64,000 bases of DNA from Tetrahymena thermophila SB210 (GCF_000189635.1 NW_002476243.1:77625-141624), one strand, 5' to 3'. Positions 27,743 to 40,175 are shown, counted from the first letter of the stretch. Notes: generated by a model from the sequence alone, not told the origin. Made by a program: numbers and translations.

Positions 27743-30199
27743 ATGCTCTTTTCAATATTTGATTTATTTTCTTAACCTTTTTCTTTTAACACTGGCAACT
27801 ATTAGTTAAAAAGAGGTACTTGTGTAGGCACAATCATTTCATTTGCTGTCTTTTTTGTCACTATTTCATATTTTATTTACATATTATAGTAATATGCTTA
27901 AAATTAAATAGATCCAATTTTTAGATCCTAAAGCTTTATCAGCCAAGATTAAATAGAAACTCCTCTAAAAAGCGAATTAGTTGGATTTAGATTTGAATCA
28001 GATAATTCTATTAACTTATCTGTTAATAGGACTTATTTGGTTTATTTAGCCTTCCTTTAATATAATTCTGCTAATTTAAGTTAATTCATACCTATTAATA
28101 TAGTTGATTGCACAAATCCAAATTTATAAGGATTTAAATGCCTCGATTTTACAAGCGTATAAAACTACACACTCTTTCTTAATACAAATTAGAATTCAAA
28201 ATCAACTGTTTAGATAATGACTTATGGATGTAGAGATTAAGATAAATTAAAGACATTTATTCCTGAAAATTGTGCAGAATAAGTAGAAATTGATAAACTA
28301 ATAAATGGAATAAATTCTCTTTTGAGACTAAAACTTTATACATCATAGTACAACACAGCTTCATAAAGAATAGAAGTTAACTATAGAAATGCTTATGTTT
28401 ATACAGTAGCTAACCAATAAATATTAACACAATTAAAAATCTAAAATTAACATACTTCAGTTCAATAAGGTTTAATTGTATAAAAAGAATAAAAATTTTC
28501 TTCTCCGATTGAATACAATTAATAAGACTAAGGTTTAGATAAAGAGTACGCCATTTAAAATGTAGGAGCAGGCTCATATAGCATTGTCATATTAATGATG
28601 GATGAAATAATTTAGGAAATTTATATTTAATATCCTACTTTACCTCAAATTCTAGCAATGGTAAGTGGTGTTTTTACTATTTTGATGTTTTTAGGAATAT
28701 TTGGAAAAAAAGTATCTCAAAACTCAATTTAGAAGGATTTTTTTTTACTCTTTTTAAAAAATGTATTCCAAGAAAATTATTTGCAAATTTTAAAGAAAAA
28801 TAATTACTACCACATAAAAGAAGGAGAATAAGAAGTTGAAGTAAATCATGACTAAATTCTATTTTCAAAAGCATTAGATTCTGATAACTAATAAATAAAA
28901 AATATTAAATAAAAAAAAACTATTCAGCCAATATCTGTTCCTGTATTTTCTAGTAAAAGAAAAATATCTATAGAAAAAGTTGAGAACACCAACATAAATT
29001 AATCATAAAATACAGACAATTTTTACTTCTCATCAAAAAATATACAATTGATTAATAATTTTTAATCATCTTAATGCACAAACTAACAAAATAATGATAA
29101 TTTGTCTGAAAATCTTAGTTTAAAAAAATATATAACTGAAAATGCCGAAGAAATTACTTAAGTATCATAAAATAAAAATGAAAATTATTAATAAGAGCAA
29201 TAAATTTTATATGGAGATATTACAAACTATTCACCTTAAGATAATGTTTTAAAAAAGTCTATTTTTAGTAAGATGAATGATACAGACAATTTTTAGTTCT
29301 CATAAAAAAATATACAGTTGATTAATAATTTATAATAAGCTCAATCCATAAACTTACAAAATAATCAAATTGTGTATGAAAATGTAAGTTAAAAAAATAA
29401 TATAACTGCAGATACCTAAGAAACTACTTAAGTATCAAAAAATAATTAACAACAATAATAAAAGTAAAATAACATATTTGGTGATATTTTATCAAGCTGT
29501 GCATTTTAAAATAATGTAAAAAAAAGGTCTAATTTTAATAAAAATAATCAATAATTTTGTATTAACAATTAAGATTAAACAATTTTTGAAAGAGAAAAGA
29601 AATTTACAAATATAATAAATAACTATAGAGCTATTTAAGATGTTGATTCTACTTAAAAGATAATATAAGATATTAGAAAGATAAAGTAATTTATTTATTC
29701 ACTTATTATTGATTGGATTTAAAATAATTAATTTTTACTGAATTATAAAAGAAAATAGATGGAAGAAAAATAAGATTATTAGCTTTAAAAAGTTTAATAC
29801 CAAATAAGAAAAGATCTGAACATATTTAACTTTATTAAAGACATCATTTTAATAAAAAAAGCAATAATGATGCTATTGACAAAAGATTAGTTAGCAGCTC
29901 TTCACCTAATAGGTTGCTCATCAAGTTTCTTAGAGTTGAATCTAAATGATATGAATTGTAATTTTGAATAATATGGTAAATTAATTTATTTATTAACTAT
30001 TTAAATTTAACTTTGATTTAAATAACAAGAAATCAGCCAAAATTTAAGTCACTACGAAATATAATAAGCTATATTATAAAAAGAGAAATTCTAAAATCAT
30101 TACATTCAAACCTTTTTATCAAGATGTTCTTCTGAATAAAATATAAATAAATTAGATATGAGAATACTATCTTCTATAAAAAAATGCCATAAAAATTGA
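27743..30199 (+). CDS. 2TM-D: longest, more divergent two-membrane-segment family protein
   Basis: 778 residues; introns 29686-29751 and 29976-30029 at the usual phases. The start MLFSIFDLFSQPFSFNTG keeps the family N-terminal pattern, and the frame is open throughout. The four shared cysteines are present; the PIQC cysteine is Tyr (PIEY). It is longer than its relatives because the cytosolic stretch holds a ~265-bp internal tandem duplication (29010-29530). The tail keeps NLSHYE and ends SSIKKCHKN. Its 5' end was copied to 40563-40762, where it survives only as a fragment. The downstream neighbour LRR-C is convergent, with only ~300 bp between the stop codons. Confidence 0.87.
29010..29530 (+). 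repeat. In-frame ~265-bp tandem duplication in the 2TM-D cytosolic region
   Basis: Units about 29010-29273 and 29277-29530. Each encodes DTDNFxFS, then KNIQLINN, later NITxxxxEE/QETTQVS and a GDI motif. The copies differ by substitutions and small in-frame indels, and the reading frame is preserved across both. Confidence 0.85.
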
Positions 30200-30494
30200 A
30201 ACAATTTAGTTTTTATTTTATTTTATCTTAGTTTTTAAAATATTTATATTTTGGATATAAAATTAAAAAAAATATTAATCATCCTGAAATTAAAATATTG
30301 CCAACTCTCTAGGTGTCGTTGGTGATATTTCATTTATATGATTTTAAGCTAATTTAGTTTATTCTATTTTTTAATTATTTTTATTTAAATTCTGTTTTTT
30401 ATCAAATTTTAACAAATAAATTTTTGAAAATATTAAATGCAGATATTTTTTGTGTACAATTCATATCAATAAAACATACAGACAAAATTTTTAA

Positions 30495-33431
30495 TCATAA
30501 ATTGATATTTTTGACTATCAAACTATTCATCTTAATAAAATTCCTTCTTAATTTGGATTTAGATTATTCGGTGATTTAATTTTTCCTTTTAGTTAGTAAT
30601 AAAAATATTTTAATTTATACGATATAAAATGATAGAGTAAAAAAAATATTTTTCATTTCTTTTTTTATTTTATTTCTTTTTTTTAGTTTTTTATTTATTT
30701 TTTATCACCTGGAAAAATATTTTTGTTATCAATAAAGTTAATTTTTACTAAAGATTGAATGCCAAAATGTAGAGTTTTTTTAAGTTAGCTAAAGCAATAC
30801 ATAAATTTAATGCACCTTAAGAATCAACATTGTTATCACTTTTTTTATTTAAAAAAATTTTAAGTTTTAATATAGAGAATAAAAATTAGGAAATGATAAG
30901 CAATCCTTAAATTATGTAAAACATTTAACACAATTATAATTTTTACTTATTAACTTATCAAAAAAAATAAATAAATCACAAAAAAAATATTTTACAATAG
31001 ATTAAGTGTCAAAATTTTCAGATTAGTGCACTTTGATAATTAAGAACCTATTTCTTGGGCACCCTATCTGCTAACTTAGTTATTTCTTTTAAAATATTTT
31101 CTTTAGTTAAATATCAAGTAAAAATAAAACAAACAACATATAAAATTAAATTAACAAATTATTATACAAATCAAATAAATTTCAAATAAAAGAAAAGTTA
31201 TAAAAACTAAAACAAAGCAATTAGCTTTATTCTATTTAAAAAAAGTCTAAATATTAGTGTTCAATGAATTGGTATTCTATCAGATATTTCTTTGAAAAAA
31301 TAATCTGATCCTATTCTTATTATATATGCTAAACTTTGAACTCTGCCTCACATGAAAAAAAATAATTACTCCTCTCATTATCCAACAGTTGATAGATATA
31401 ATTTATTTGCTGTAAATATATTTTTTTTTCAGTGAGGTAGAGTTCACATTTTATTATTTATCTCAATATTTATATTTTTCATACCTCATATATAGTTTCA
31501 AAATTTAGAGGTTAGAGCATTTAGCTATCATAGAAGCAAGGGTTTTTGAACCTTCATCTGAAATTTAATTGTAGCTATTAAAAATTTTGAGATTAAAAAA
31601 TAAGCAAATGAAAATAAAAATAAAAAAATTTGAATTTCTATTTGTTATTTAAATTGTTAATTTTTTCATTTTATTAACTTGCTTCTTAAATAAATAATTT
31701 AAGCATTAAACCTCAGTTCAAGAGTCAAATTTTAAATATTATAACATTTTGTTAAAGCATTGCCTAAGCTTTGTACTCCATTAACTCCAATTAAATTAAA
31801 GCTTATATTTTATTAAATTAAAATAAAGCTAATTCATACAAAATATTAAAAAATATTTACCTAAGGTCGAAATTCACATTTAAAATAGATCCTTTGTTTG
31901 CTAAAGCTAATCCTAAACCTGAAACACCATCATCTCCTAATTCATTATGGCTATTTATAGAAGTAAAGCAATTTTCATAAAAGAATGATCAAAATAACTA
32001 AAAAATAAATGTAAAATATAAAATTTAATAATAAAATAAATAAATTCAAAGTTAAATAAATATTAAAATGCAAATAATCATAAAATCATTCAGAGTAAAG
32101 TAAAATATATTAATTAGACTTAGTAAAAGTAGACAATTTAGTTCAGAAAATATAATTTTACTTGAGATCAAGAATTATATTTTAGATATTATTGCATAAA
32201 GCTAGATTAGAGCCTAAGTATGTGGCACCTTAAGCCAAAATCTTATTCTTTCTTTTAAAGTTTTTATTAAGAGTTGTTTAAAAAAAATGAAATTAGGAAA
32301 AATACAAATAGGAAGTTTGAAATGCTTTATCTAAAAAATAAAAATGAATTAAAAGCACAAAAAATTAAAAAAACATGAAACAAATAAAATAGAAAGTAGT
32401 TTTCAAAATAAATTTTTACTTTAGATTTAAAGTCAAATTTGAAAGTTTAATGCATTTACTTAAAAAGAAACAAACACCTGCAATGCCTTATTAACCGATG
32501 AGATTATTACTTTTAATTTTTTAGCATTTTTAAAATTATGGAAAAATATAATAAGAGATTAAAATAAAAATAAAATTTTAATAGGAATGGTTAAAAAATT
32601 ACAGGATGTATAAAAATTAAAATTAGAAAAAAGTGAGAAAATAAAGTATAAATAAAAATTTGTTCTTGTTTTTTTTATTTATTAATTTAGCTCTTAACAA
32701 AAAAAAGAAATTTTTACCTTAAATCAAGTTTCAAATTATAGAGATTAGCACAATTTGCTAAAGCAAATCCTAATCCTGATGCACCTTTTAAACCAATTTA
32801 ATTAAAGCTATTCGAATATTTTAAAAATATTTTATCAAAAATCAAAAAAACTGAGTATTAAAAAAACAAAATTAATTATAATTTCTTATTATTTTCAAAA
32901 AAAAAAATGAATTTATATAAATAAATTTAATAAAATAATTTGATAATTTTTTATTTTCTTAAATTTTAATTCAATAAAATATTTTACCTTAGGTCAAATG
33001 ATAAATTTTAAATATTAGTCAAATCTGCTAAAACGCAGCATAAACCCAAAGCGCCAGAATCACTTATTTAATTGGAGCTTGTAATTAAAAATAGTTATTT
33101 TTTTTTGTATAAATAGAATATCTTAAGTATTTAAAAGAATTTTAAAAATAAGAAAAACATTTAATTATTTGAAAATAAATAATAATAAATTTATAATAAT
33201 AATAATAAAAATATTTATTTCAAATGATATTAAATATAAGATTATAAAATTAGCAATAATTAAATTTTATTTTTGTTTAACTTACTTTAGTTTAATCTCG
33301 AGATTAGTATTAGATGATAAAGAAGATTTTAAGAACTTTAATTTAAAAAAAATAGATTATAAATATAAGTAAATGATTTAAGAGTAAATCACATCTTCTA
33401 TCTTGTAAATATATTTTTTCTATTACTCCAT
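30495..33431 (-). CDS. LRR-C: shorter ribonuclease-inhibitor-like leucine-rich repeat protein
   Basis: About 330 residues from 12 exons. The start exon MEQQKKYIYKIED (ATG at 33431) and a second exon (VLKSSLSSNTNLEIKL, around 33277-33330) mirror the first two exons of LRR-A and LRR-B. Nine single-repeat exons follow (low ends near 32990, 32718, 32420, 32160, 31866, 31712, 31480, 31000, 30742), e.g. NQIGLKGASGLGFALANC. The tail exon 30495-30585 joins in phase and reads LRRNFIKMNSLIVKNINL-stop, alignable with the RNKFLKIKRLVNHDFNF tail of LRR-B. The acidic exon of LRR-A/B is missing. It looks whole but has half the repeats, and one intron carries a stem-loop (31337-31446). Likely intracellular; partner unknown. 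Confidence 0.83.
31337..31446. repeat. Inverted repeat (15-bp arms) in an LRR-C intron
   Basis: TGAACTCTGCCTCAC (31337-31351) pairs with GTGAGGTAGAGTTCA (31432-31446) with one mismatch (a G-T pair in RNA). The loop is 80 bp, and AT-rich bases inside the arms extend the pairing loosely. The intron (~31100-31480) is longer than most in the gene. It could be a small non-autonomous DNA element or an RNA hairpin; no target-site duplication is obvious. Confidence 0.6.
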
Positions 33432-35307
33432 TTTTTTTATGATATTTAATTTCTTATTTAATTAAAATACAAATGAATTTTCAATTTATTAAACTTAATT
33501 TTATTTACTTAAAATGTGATCAAATAATTATAATAATAATGCTTTTTAATTAAAAGAAATATTTACAAATAAATATAGGTTTTAGTATATTTTTCTTTTA
33601 ATTAATAAAATAATAATAAAAATATTATATAATATAGATTAATTTCTTATTTTTAGAAATTATAATATGAATGAGTAAAAAAATAAAATACAAATTTGTA
33701 AAAATATTTTTAATAATAATATTAACTATTCTAATTAAAAAATATAACTCATAAGTAGGGGTTTAGTAAGAGAGAAAGATATTTCTCTGTTTATCCTTAA
33801 TTATTTTTCAAAAATTATTTATTTTATTCAATGTAATTTAATTAACCACCCATCATAATTAAATTATACACTTTCCTTTTCTAAAATTTAAAATTTACGA
33901 AAAAATGGTGAAAATTTAAAGGGGTGAGAATTAATTAACTGTATATATCACAATTAGAGTTAATTTTTTTTTAATCAAAGAAAACTTTTAGCAAGAGGTA
34001 ATTACTATTTATTTATTTTTTTTCTAATAAAAATTATTTTATTTTTTAATTATATTAATTTTTAGTAGTAAATTATCCTTTTAATAATAAAAGATATATT
34101 TAATATATTTTTTATTTTTAATAAATTTAGATGGAAGATAAATAAAGGAATAATCATGTTTGTTTAATTTGAAAATGAAATTTTTCTATTTATTAATAAA
34201 TAATTTTCTTTAGAATTAAATATATAAAAATGTGTTTTTGATAAAATTTGATTGAAATTAAATTGTTGGATTTGATTGGATAAGTTAATAATTGATACAT
34301 TTGATATTTTTATGTTTATTTGTTTTTTTATAAATAAGTAAATGTAAATAGAAATATTTTATTTAAGTAAGAATTTAAAAAAAAAAATAATTTTATTAAT
34401 ATAAATTAAATATTAATATTTTTCAATTCAATTTCTTTAATAAATTTGATAAAAAAGTTGTGTAGAATCTGAGTTATAATTTAAGTTAAATATTGATAAA
34501 TAGATATTTTATAATTTTGTTTATTTAGCAAAAAATTATTTTATTATTCTCTTTTGAAATTTAAAATCATATGAAAAATAAAAGTAGCTTGTTTCTTTTA
34601 ACATAAATTGTTATTTATTTATTTTGTAGAATTTTAAAATAAATGCTAAAAAATATCAAGCAAAATATTAGTTGAGCGAGAATTTTCAAAATATTTTTAT
34701 TATATATATAATATTAAATATTTTTCATAAATAACTTTATTGAAGTATTTAGGAATTTAGTCTTTAAATAAAATACAAATTACAATTTCTTATATTAATG
34801 TTTTAATACTGAATTGCTTTTCTTCCATTTTAATACATTTTAGTTCTTTTAACTTAAATACTTAAATTTTAAAAAATATGTAAAATAAAATGTATTTTTA
34901 TTATGATTCACCTGCCAAATACATAATAATTTTTGAATAAAAAACTATTCAATGAATTTCTTCTAAATTATAATTGCTTTTAAATAAAACGCTCAAGCTT
35001 TTATGCAATTTTATTTTGAAATTATGGAGATGTATTGAGATTATAAGTATAATGTAAGGGAAATAGTGATAAATTAAAGAGTGTTGAATAATTCATAAAT
35101 AAGGCTGGTGGTAGAATCAATTAAGAAATAAGTAAGTAGAATCGAATTCTTAATTTACAAACCAAAAAATTTAATAAATAAGCTTTTTATTATTTCAATA
35201 TATACCACTAATGCCATCTCATTTTAAAGATTAAGATTAAAATTTATATTATTAGTAATTTGAGAGAAAAAAGAAAATCAAACAAGCATAAAAAAATATA
35301 AAACAAT
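33432..35307. other. Divergent spacer between LRR-C and 2TM-E
   Basis: To ~34130 it is unique AT-rich sequence that should hold the LRR-C promoter. From 34133 it is the duplicated leader also seen at 22430-23612. No gene is seen. Confidence 0.65.
35214..35235 (+). promoter_or_regulatory. Conserved upstream block of the 2TM family (E copy)
   Basis: CCATCTCATTTTAAAGATTA then AG, 94 bp before the 2TM-E start codon. Confidence 0.4.
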
Positions 35308-37504
35308 ATGATTTTTTCAAAGCTAGATTTTTTCTCTTCTCAGTTTTCTTTTAACACTGGTAATCATTAGGCGAAGAGAGGGACTTTGTTTGGAACTGTA
35401 CTTTCGTTCATTGTATTTACTACAACGATTGTATATTTTGTTTACATTTTTACGCAGTATGTTACCAATCAAATCGACCCTATCTTTAGATCTTAAAGTA
35501 TAATAAGTTAATATTAAATCGAGACAGAATTAAATAGCGATTTAATTGGGTTTAGATTTGAATATGGCAGTAGTTCTTATGAAGAATTATATCCTAAAAA
35601 CTATACTTATTTGGTATATTTAGCCTACCTTTAATACACTACTCCTGATATTAGCATACTAATTCCACTAAATGTTACTGACTGTACAAATCCTGATCTT
35701 GAAGGATTCAAATGTCTGGATTTTTCAAATGTAAAGAATTATACACTGTTTCTTAACACAGATAAAAATATGAAATCTACAGTTTAAGTACAAACTTATG
35801 GTTGCAGAGATATTGATACTTTGAAAACTACTATTCCTGATAATTGTGCAGATTAATCTCAAATTGATAGTATGATTAATGGTATAAACTCTATTTTAAG
35901 GTTTAAAATTTACACATCTCAATATAATACCGCCACGCAATAGAAAGAAGTTAACTATAGAAATGCATATGTCTACACAGTGGCTAATTAGTAAATAGTA
36001 ACGCAATTAAAAACCCAAATTTAAAATACTTAGATAAAATAAGGTTTAATAGTGTAATCATCAAACAATTTTACATCACCAATTTAATGTACTTAATAAG
36101 ATTAAAGTATTGATAGAAATTATGCTCTTGTCCAAATAGGGGCTGGAGCCTATAACATGATGATATTAATGGTTGATGAGATCGTTTAGCATATTTAAAT
36201 TTAATATCCTACATTGCCTCAGGTTTTAGCCTTAGTAAGCAGTATATTTACTCTATTAATGATGCTTGGTATTTTTGGTAGAATAGTTTCTTAAAAATCA
36301 ATTTAATAAGACTTATTAATACTTTTCTTGAAGTGTATATATCAAGATAGTTATTTAGGTTTACTAAAAAAAACTAATAATAACACTCTATGCAAATAAT
36401 AATAAACTTAATAATAGATTATAACGAATCAAGAAAATTTAGTTGGTGGAGAATTAAGATAAAGTGAGGCTAAAGAAACAGATGATGATAAAATATAAGA
36501 AAAAGACTAGTAAGTAACTATTCCAGCTTTTTATAATAGACAAAAAAAATCTTTGGACATAGAATAATTAAGTAACAATAATACATACAATATTGAAAAT
36601 ATGCTATTTGCGCATAATAACTACCAATCAAGTAATAATAGTTAATCACCATAATCGATGTATTAATCAATTTATCAAGATAATATAATCGATGAAATTA
36701 ATTAAGAAAATTCAAATAAAAATAGACATATAATTAATGAAATAGAATCTGATAATAAATATTCAGACACAAATCAAAAGTAAAACTAGTAAAAACGAAA
36801 TTTTTCAAGCTACATTTCTTAAAATAATATTAATAGAAAATATAATTTTAATAATCGGATGAGCCAATTTTAGTTTAAACTTTAAAATAAGAAGTGCTAT
36901 AGATTTAATAACAAAAAAGCAAATCTGATGGAAAATTTGAAAGTCATTTAAGATATCAATTGCTCAAACAAAATATAATAAGACTTAAGAAATATAAGGT
37001 ATTAATTTATTTATTTTTCAAATTATAAATTTCAAAATTATTATATAAATAGAAAAAAAATGGAGGATATTAATAAAAAGCAACTATAAAATATTGAGTA
37101 GTAAATAAAAAAAGACATGAATATTTTTAACTTTATTAAGGATATCATCTTAGTAAAAAAAGCAATTATGATGATTCTAACTAAAGAATAACTAGCAGCT
37201 CTCCATCTTGTAAGCTGTTCTTCAAATTACTTAGATGTAGACTTAAATAATGTTGAATCTGATGTAGATGAATTAGGTGATTTTATTCATTTATTTTTTT
37301 TTATCTTATTTAATTTTATAATATTATCAAACAGAACAAAGGTTAAATTTAAGCCATTATGAAAAACAGTTAGCCATTTTACAGTCAGAGAAATTCTAAA
37401 GTTAGTACTTACAAGATTTCTTATCAAAGTTTTCTGATGATGAAAATATAAACGAAATAGACATCAGAATCTTATCATCAATAAAAAAATGTCACTTAAA
37501 TTGA
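35308..37504 (+). CDS. 2TM-E: two-membrane-segment family protein
   Basis: 694 residues; introns 36999-37052 and 37277-37334. N-terminus MIFSKLDFFSSQFSFNTG, membrane segment 1 at ~27-48 (LFGTVLSFIVFTTTIVYFVY). The ectodomain has all five cysteines and sequons (NYTYL, NVTDC, NYTLF), and a second segment lies at ~304-328. After the Asn/Gln-rich stretch, the tail reads MEDINKKQLQNIEQQIKK, FNFIKDIILVKKAIMM and, across the second intron, NLSHYEKQLAILQSEKF. It is the intact duplicate of 2TM-B. Gene order suggests independent transcription from the conserved leader. Confidence 0.9.
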
Positions 37505-37999
37505 TTAAGAACATGAATATTTTATATAATTTATCTATGTAGAAATGAAAACTATATATGATTTGCTTTAATTCTCTTAAAATAATTATTAAAATTATTC
37601 AGATTATAAAAAAAATAATTTTTTACTTCAAAAACTTTTAAATTATAACAACTATTTACTATTTAAAAAAACTCAAAAAATATATCTTAATATTTAATCA
37701 TGCGTTTGTGTAATTTTAATGAAGTTTTAACAATCTTCAAACTAATTGTAAATTAAAAACTAAAAATTCAGATAATTTAGAGAGCATCGAGTTAAATATA
37801 AGGTTTGTATTATGATTAACTTAAAAATATAAAAGTAGATTTAAATTAATATAAATTGGGGGAAAAGAATGATTAATATTGATTGTATTTGAAAAAAAGA
37901 GTAGTAATTTTATTGTTAAATAAAAATATTAACTTCTCAAATTATCATTAATATTGTAGTAAAAATAGAATATAGTAATAAACCTTTTTAATAAAAGCA
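37505..37999. other. Spacer between 2TM-E and 2TM-F
   Basis: Its first part resembles 25799-26090 after 2TM-B (AATCATGC..., GAAGTTT). The conserved leader block of the other A-type genes is not present before 2TM-F, so this gene may use a different promoter. Confidence 0.6.
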
Positions 38000-40175
38000 A
38001 TGATTTTTTCAAAGCTAGATTTTTTCTCTTCTCAGTTTTCTTTTAACACTGGTAATCATTAGGCAAAGAGAGGGACTTTATTTGGAACTTTACTTTCATT
38101 CATTGTGTTTACTACAACAATAGTCTATTTTGTTTATATTTTTACACAGTATATTACCAATCAAATCGACCCTATTTTTAGATCTTAAAGCTTAATTAGC
38201 CAAGGTTTAATTTAGACAGGACTTAGTAGCGATTTGATTGGGTTTCGATTTGAATATGGTAGTAGCTCTTATGAAGAATTATATCCTAAAAATTATACTT
38301 ATCTGGTGTTTTTAGCATATCTTTAATATACTACTCCTGATATTAACATACTGATACCACTTAATGTTATTAACTGCACAAATCCTGATCTAGAAGGATT
38401 CAAATGTCTGGATTTTTCAAATGTAAAAAACTATACGCTGTTTCTTGACACAGATAAAAATATGAAATCTACCGTTTAGGTACAAACTTACGGTTGCAGA
38501 GATATTGATACTTTGAAAACTACTGTTCCAGATAATTGCGCAGATTAATCTCTAATTGATAATATGATTAATGGTATAAACTCTATTTTAAGGTTTAAAA
38601 TTTAAACATCTCAATATAACACAGCTACACAAAGAAAAGAAGTTAATTATAGAAATTCTTATGTCTATACAGTTGCTAATTAATAAATTGTAACATAGTT
38701 AAAAACCCAGATTTAGAATACTTCTATAAAATCAGGATTAATAGTTTAGTCATAAACAAATTTCACTTCTCCAATTTAATGTAATTAATAAGATCAAAGT
38801 ATTGATAGAAATTATGCACTTGTTAATATAGGAGCAGGATCATATAACATGATGATATTATTAGTTGATGAGATTGTTTAGCATATTCAAATTTAATATC
38901 CTACATTACCTTAGGTTTTAGCGTTAGTAAGTAGCATTTTTACTCTATTGATGATGATCGGGTTTTTTGGAAGAATGGTCTCTCAAAAATCGATTTAATA
39001 AGACTTATTAAAACTGTTCTTAAAAAATATTTACTAAGATAATTATTTGGGGATGCTAAAAAAAGCTAATAATAATATTAAATAGTAATAAAATTAATAG
39101 AGCACTTAAATAAATAAAAATAATTTAGTTGGTGGGGAATAAAAATAAACTAAATAAAGGTAGGTTGACAAGTAATAAGAAATTGAATAATAAGTATATG
39201 TTCCAACTTTTTAAAATAAATAAAAAAAGTTATTGGATTTAGAATAACTAAGTAATAAACATACATAGAATATTGAAAATTTACTATCTGTGCCTAGTAA
39301 CTTTCAAACAAAAAATAATAGCTAATCACCATATTCTTTTTATTTAAAAATTTATGAAAAAACTAGTATTGATGAAGTTAATTTAGAAAATTCAAATAAA
39401 CATAGACACACTATTAATTTTGAGGAATCTGATATTTAAAATTCAGACAAATTCCAGAAGTAGAACTTGTAAAAATAACATTTTTCAAGCTATATTTCTC
39501 AAAAAAGCTATTTTAGAAAGCCAGATTTTAAATAGAATATTGATTAATCTGAATTTTTATTTAAAAATTAAAAACCCCTAGGAGTAGATAGCAGGAATGC
39601 AAATCTGATAGATAATATGTAAGCTATTTAAGATCTAAATTGCTCCACTAAGATGTAAAAAGATTTAAGAAATATTAAGAATAAATTTATTTAATAGTTA
39701 ATTACTTTAACAAAAAATAATTTTAAAAAAGAAAATAACTGGAGGATATTAATCGAAAGCATCTATAAAAAGTTGAGTAGCAAATACGAAAAGACATGAA
39801 TATTTTTAATTTTATTAAGGATATAATAATACTAAAAAAAGCTATTTTGATGTTACTAAAAAAAGACTAACTAGCAGCTCTTCATCTTGTAGGATGTTCT
39901 TCAAGTTACTTTGATATAGATTTAAATAATATTAAATCTGATACTGATGGATAAGGTGATTTTTATTTTGATTTATTAAAATTCTAATTATATAATCATT
40001 AATAGGACAAAAGTAAAATTTAAGCTACTATGAACAATAGCTAACCATTTTATAATCAGAGCAGCTCTAAAATTAGTATATTCAAGATTTTTTATCAAAA
40101 TTCTCTGATAATCAAAATGTAAATGAAATAGATATCAGAATATAGTCTTCAATTTAAAAATGTCATTTAAACTGA
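38000..40175 (+). CDS. 2TM-F: two-membrane-segment family protein, mosaic appearance
   Basis: 696 residues if intron 1 is 39697-39731 and intron 2 is 39956-40005; that splicing keeps phase and the total is a multiple of three. The first ~300 codons are very like 2TM-E, while the cytosolic part and tail match psi2 (26091-27360) and diverge from 2TM-E, so the gene looks like a mosaic or a conversion product. The usual donor position after LRNI(K) reads AAGAATAAA here, without GT. A downstream GTTAATTACT is the only phase-preserving donor I found, giving a very short 35-bp intron. The ectodomain has all five cysteines. Intron 1 is the least certain part. Confidence 0.8.

Larger units (their letters stand above)
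22430..27943. repeat. Segmental duplication of the 2TM array, block 1
   Basis: Aligns in order with 34133-40762: a shared leader, 2TM-B/2TM-E, the spacer, psi2/2TM-F, the spacer, then the 5' end of 2TM-D/psi3. Block 1 is ~1.1 kb shorter because psi2 has lost the 5' part still present in 2TM-F. The left edge is at ATAAATAAAGGAATAATCATG (22438 and 34139 region). Confidence 0.85.

Noticed and set aside
33169-33372. Plus-strand open frame of 67 codons
   Set aside because: Opposes exon 2 and flanking introns of LRR-C; Lys/Ile/Asn-rich with no other support.
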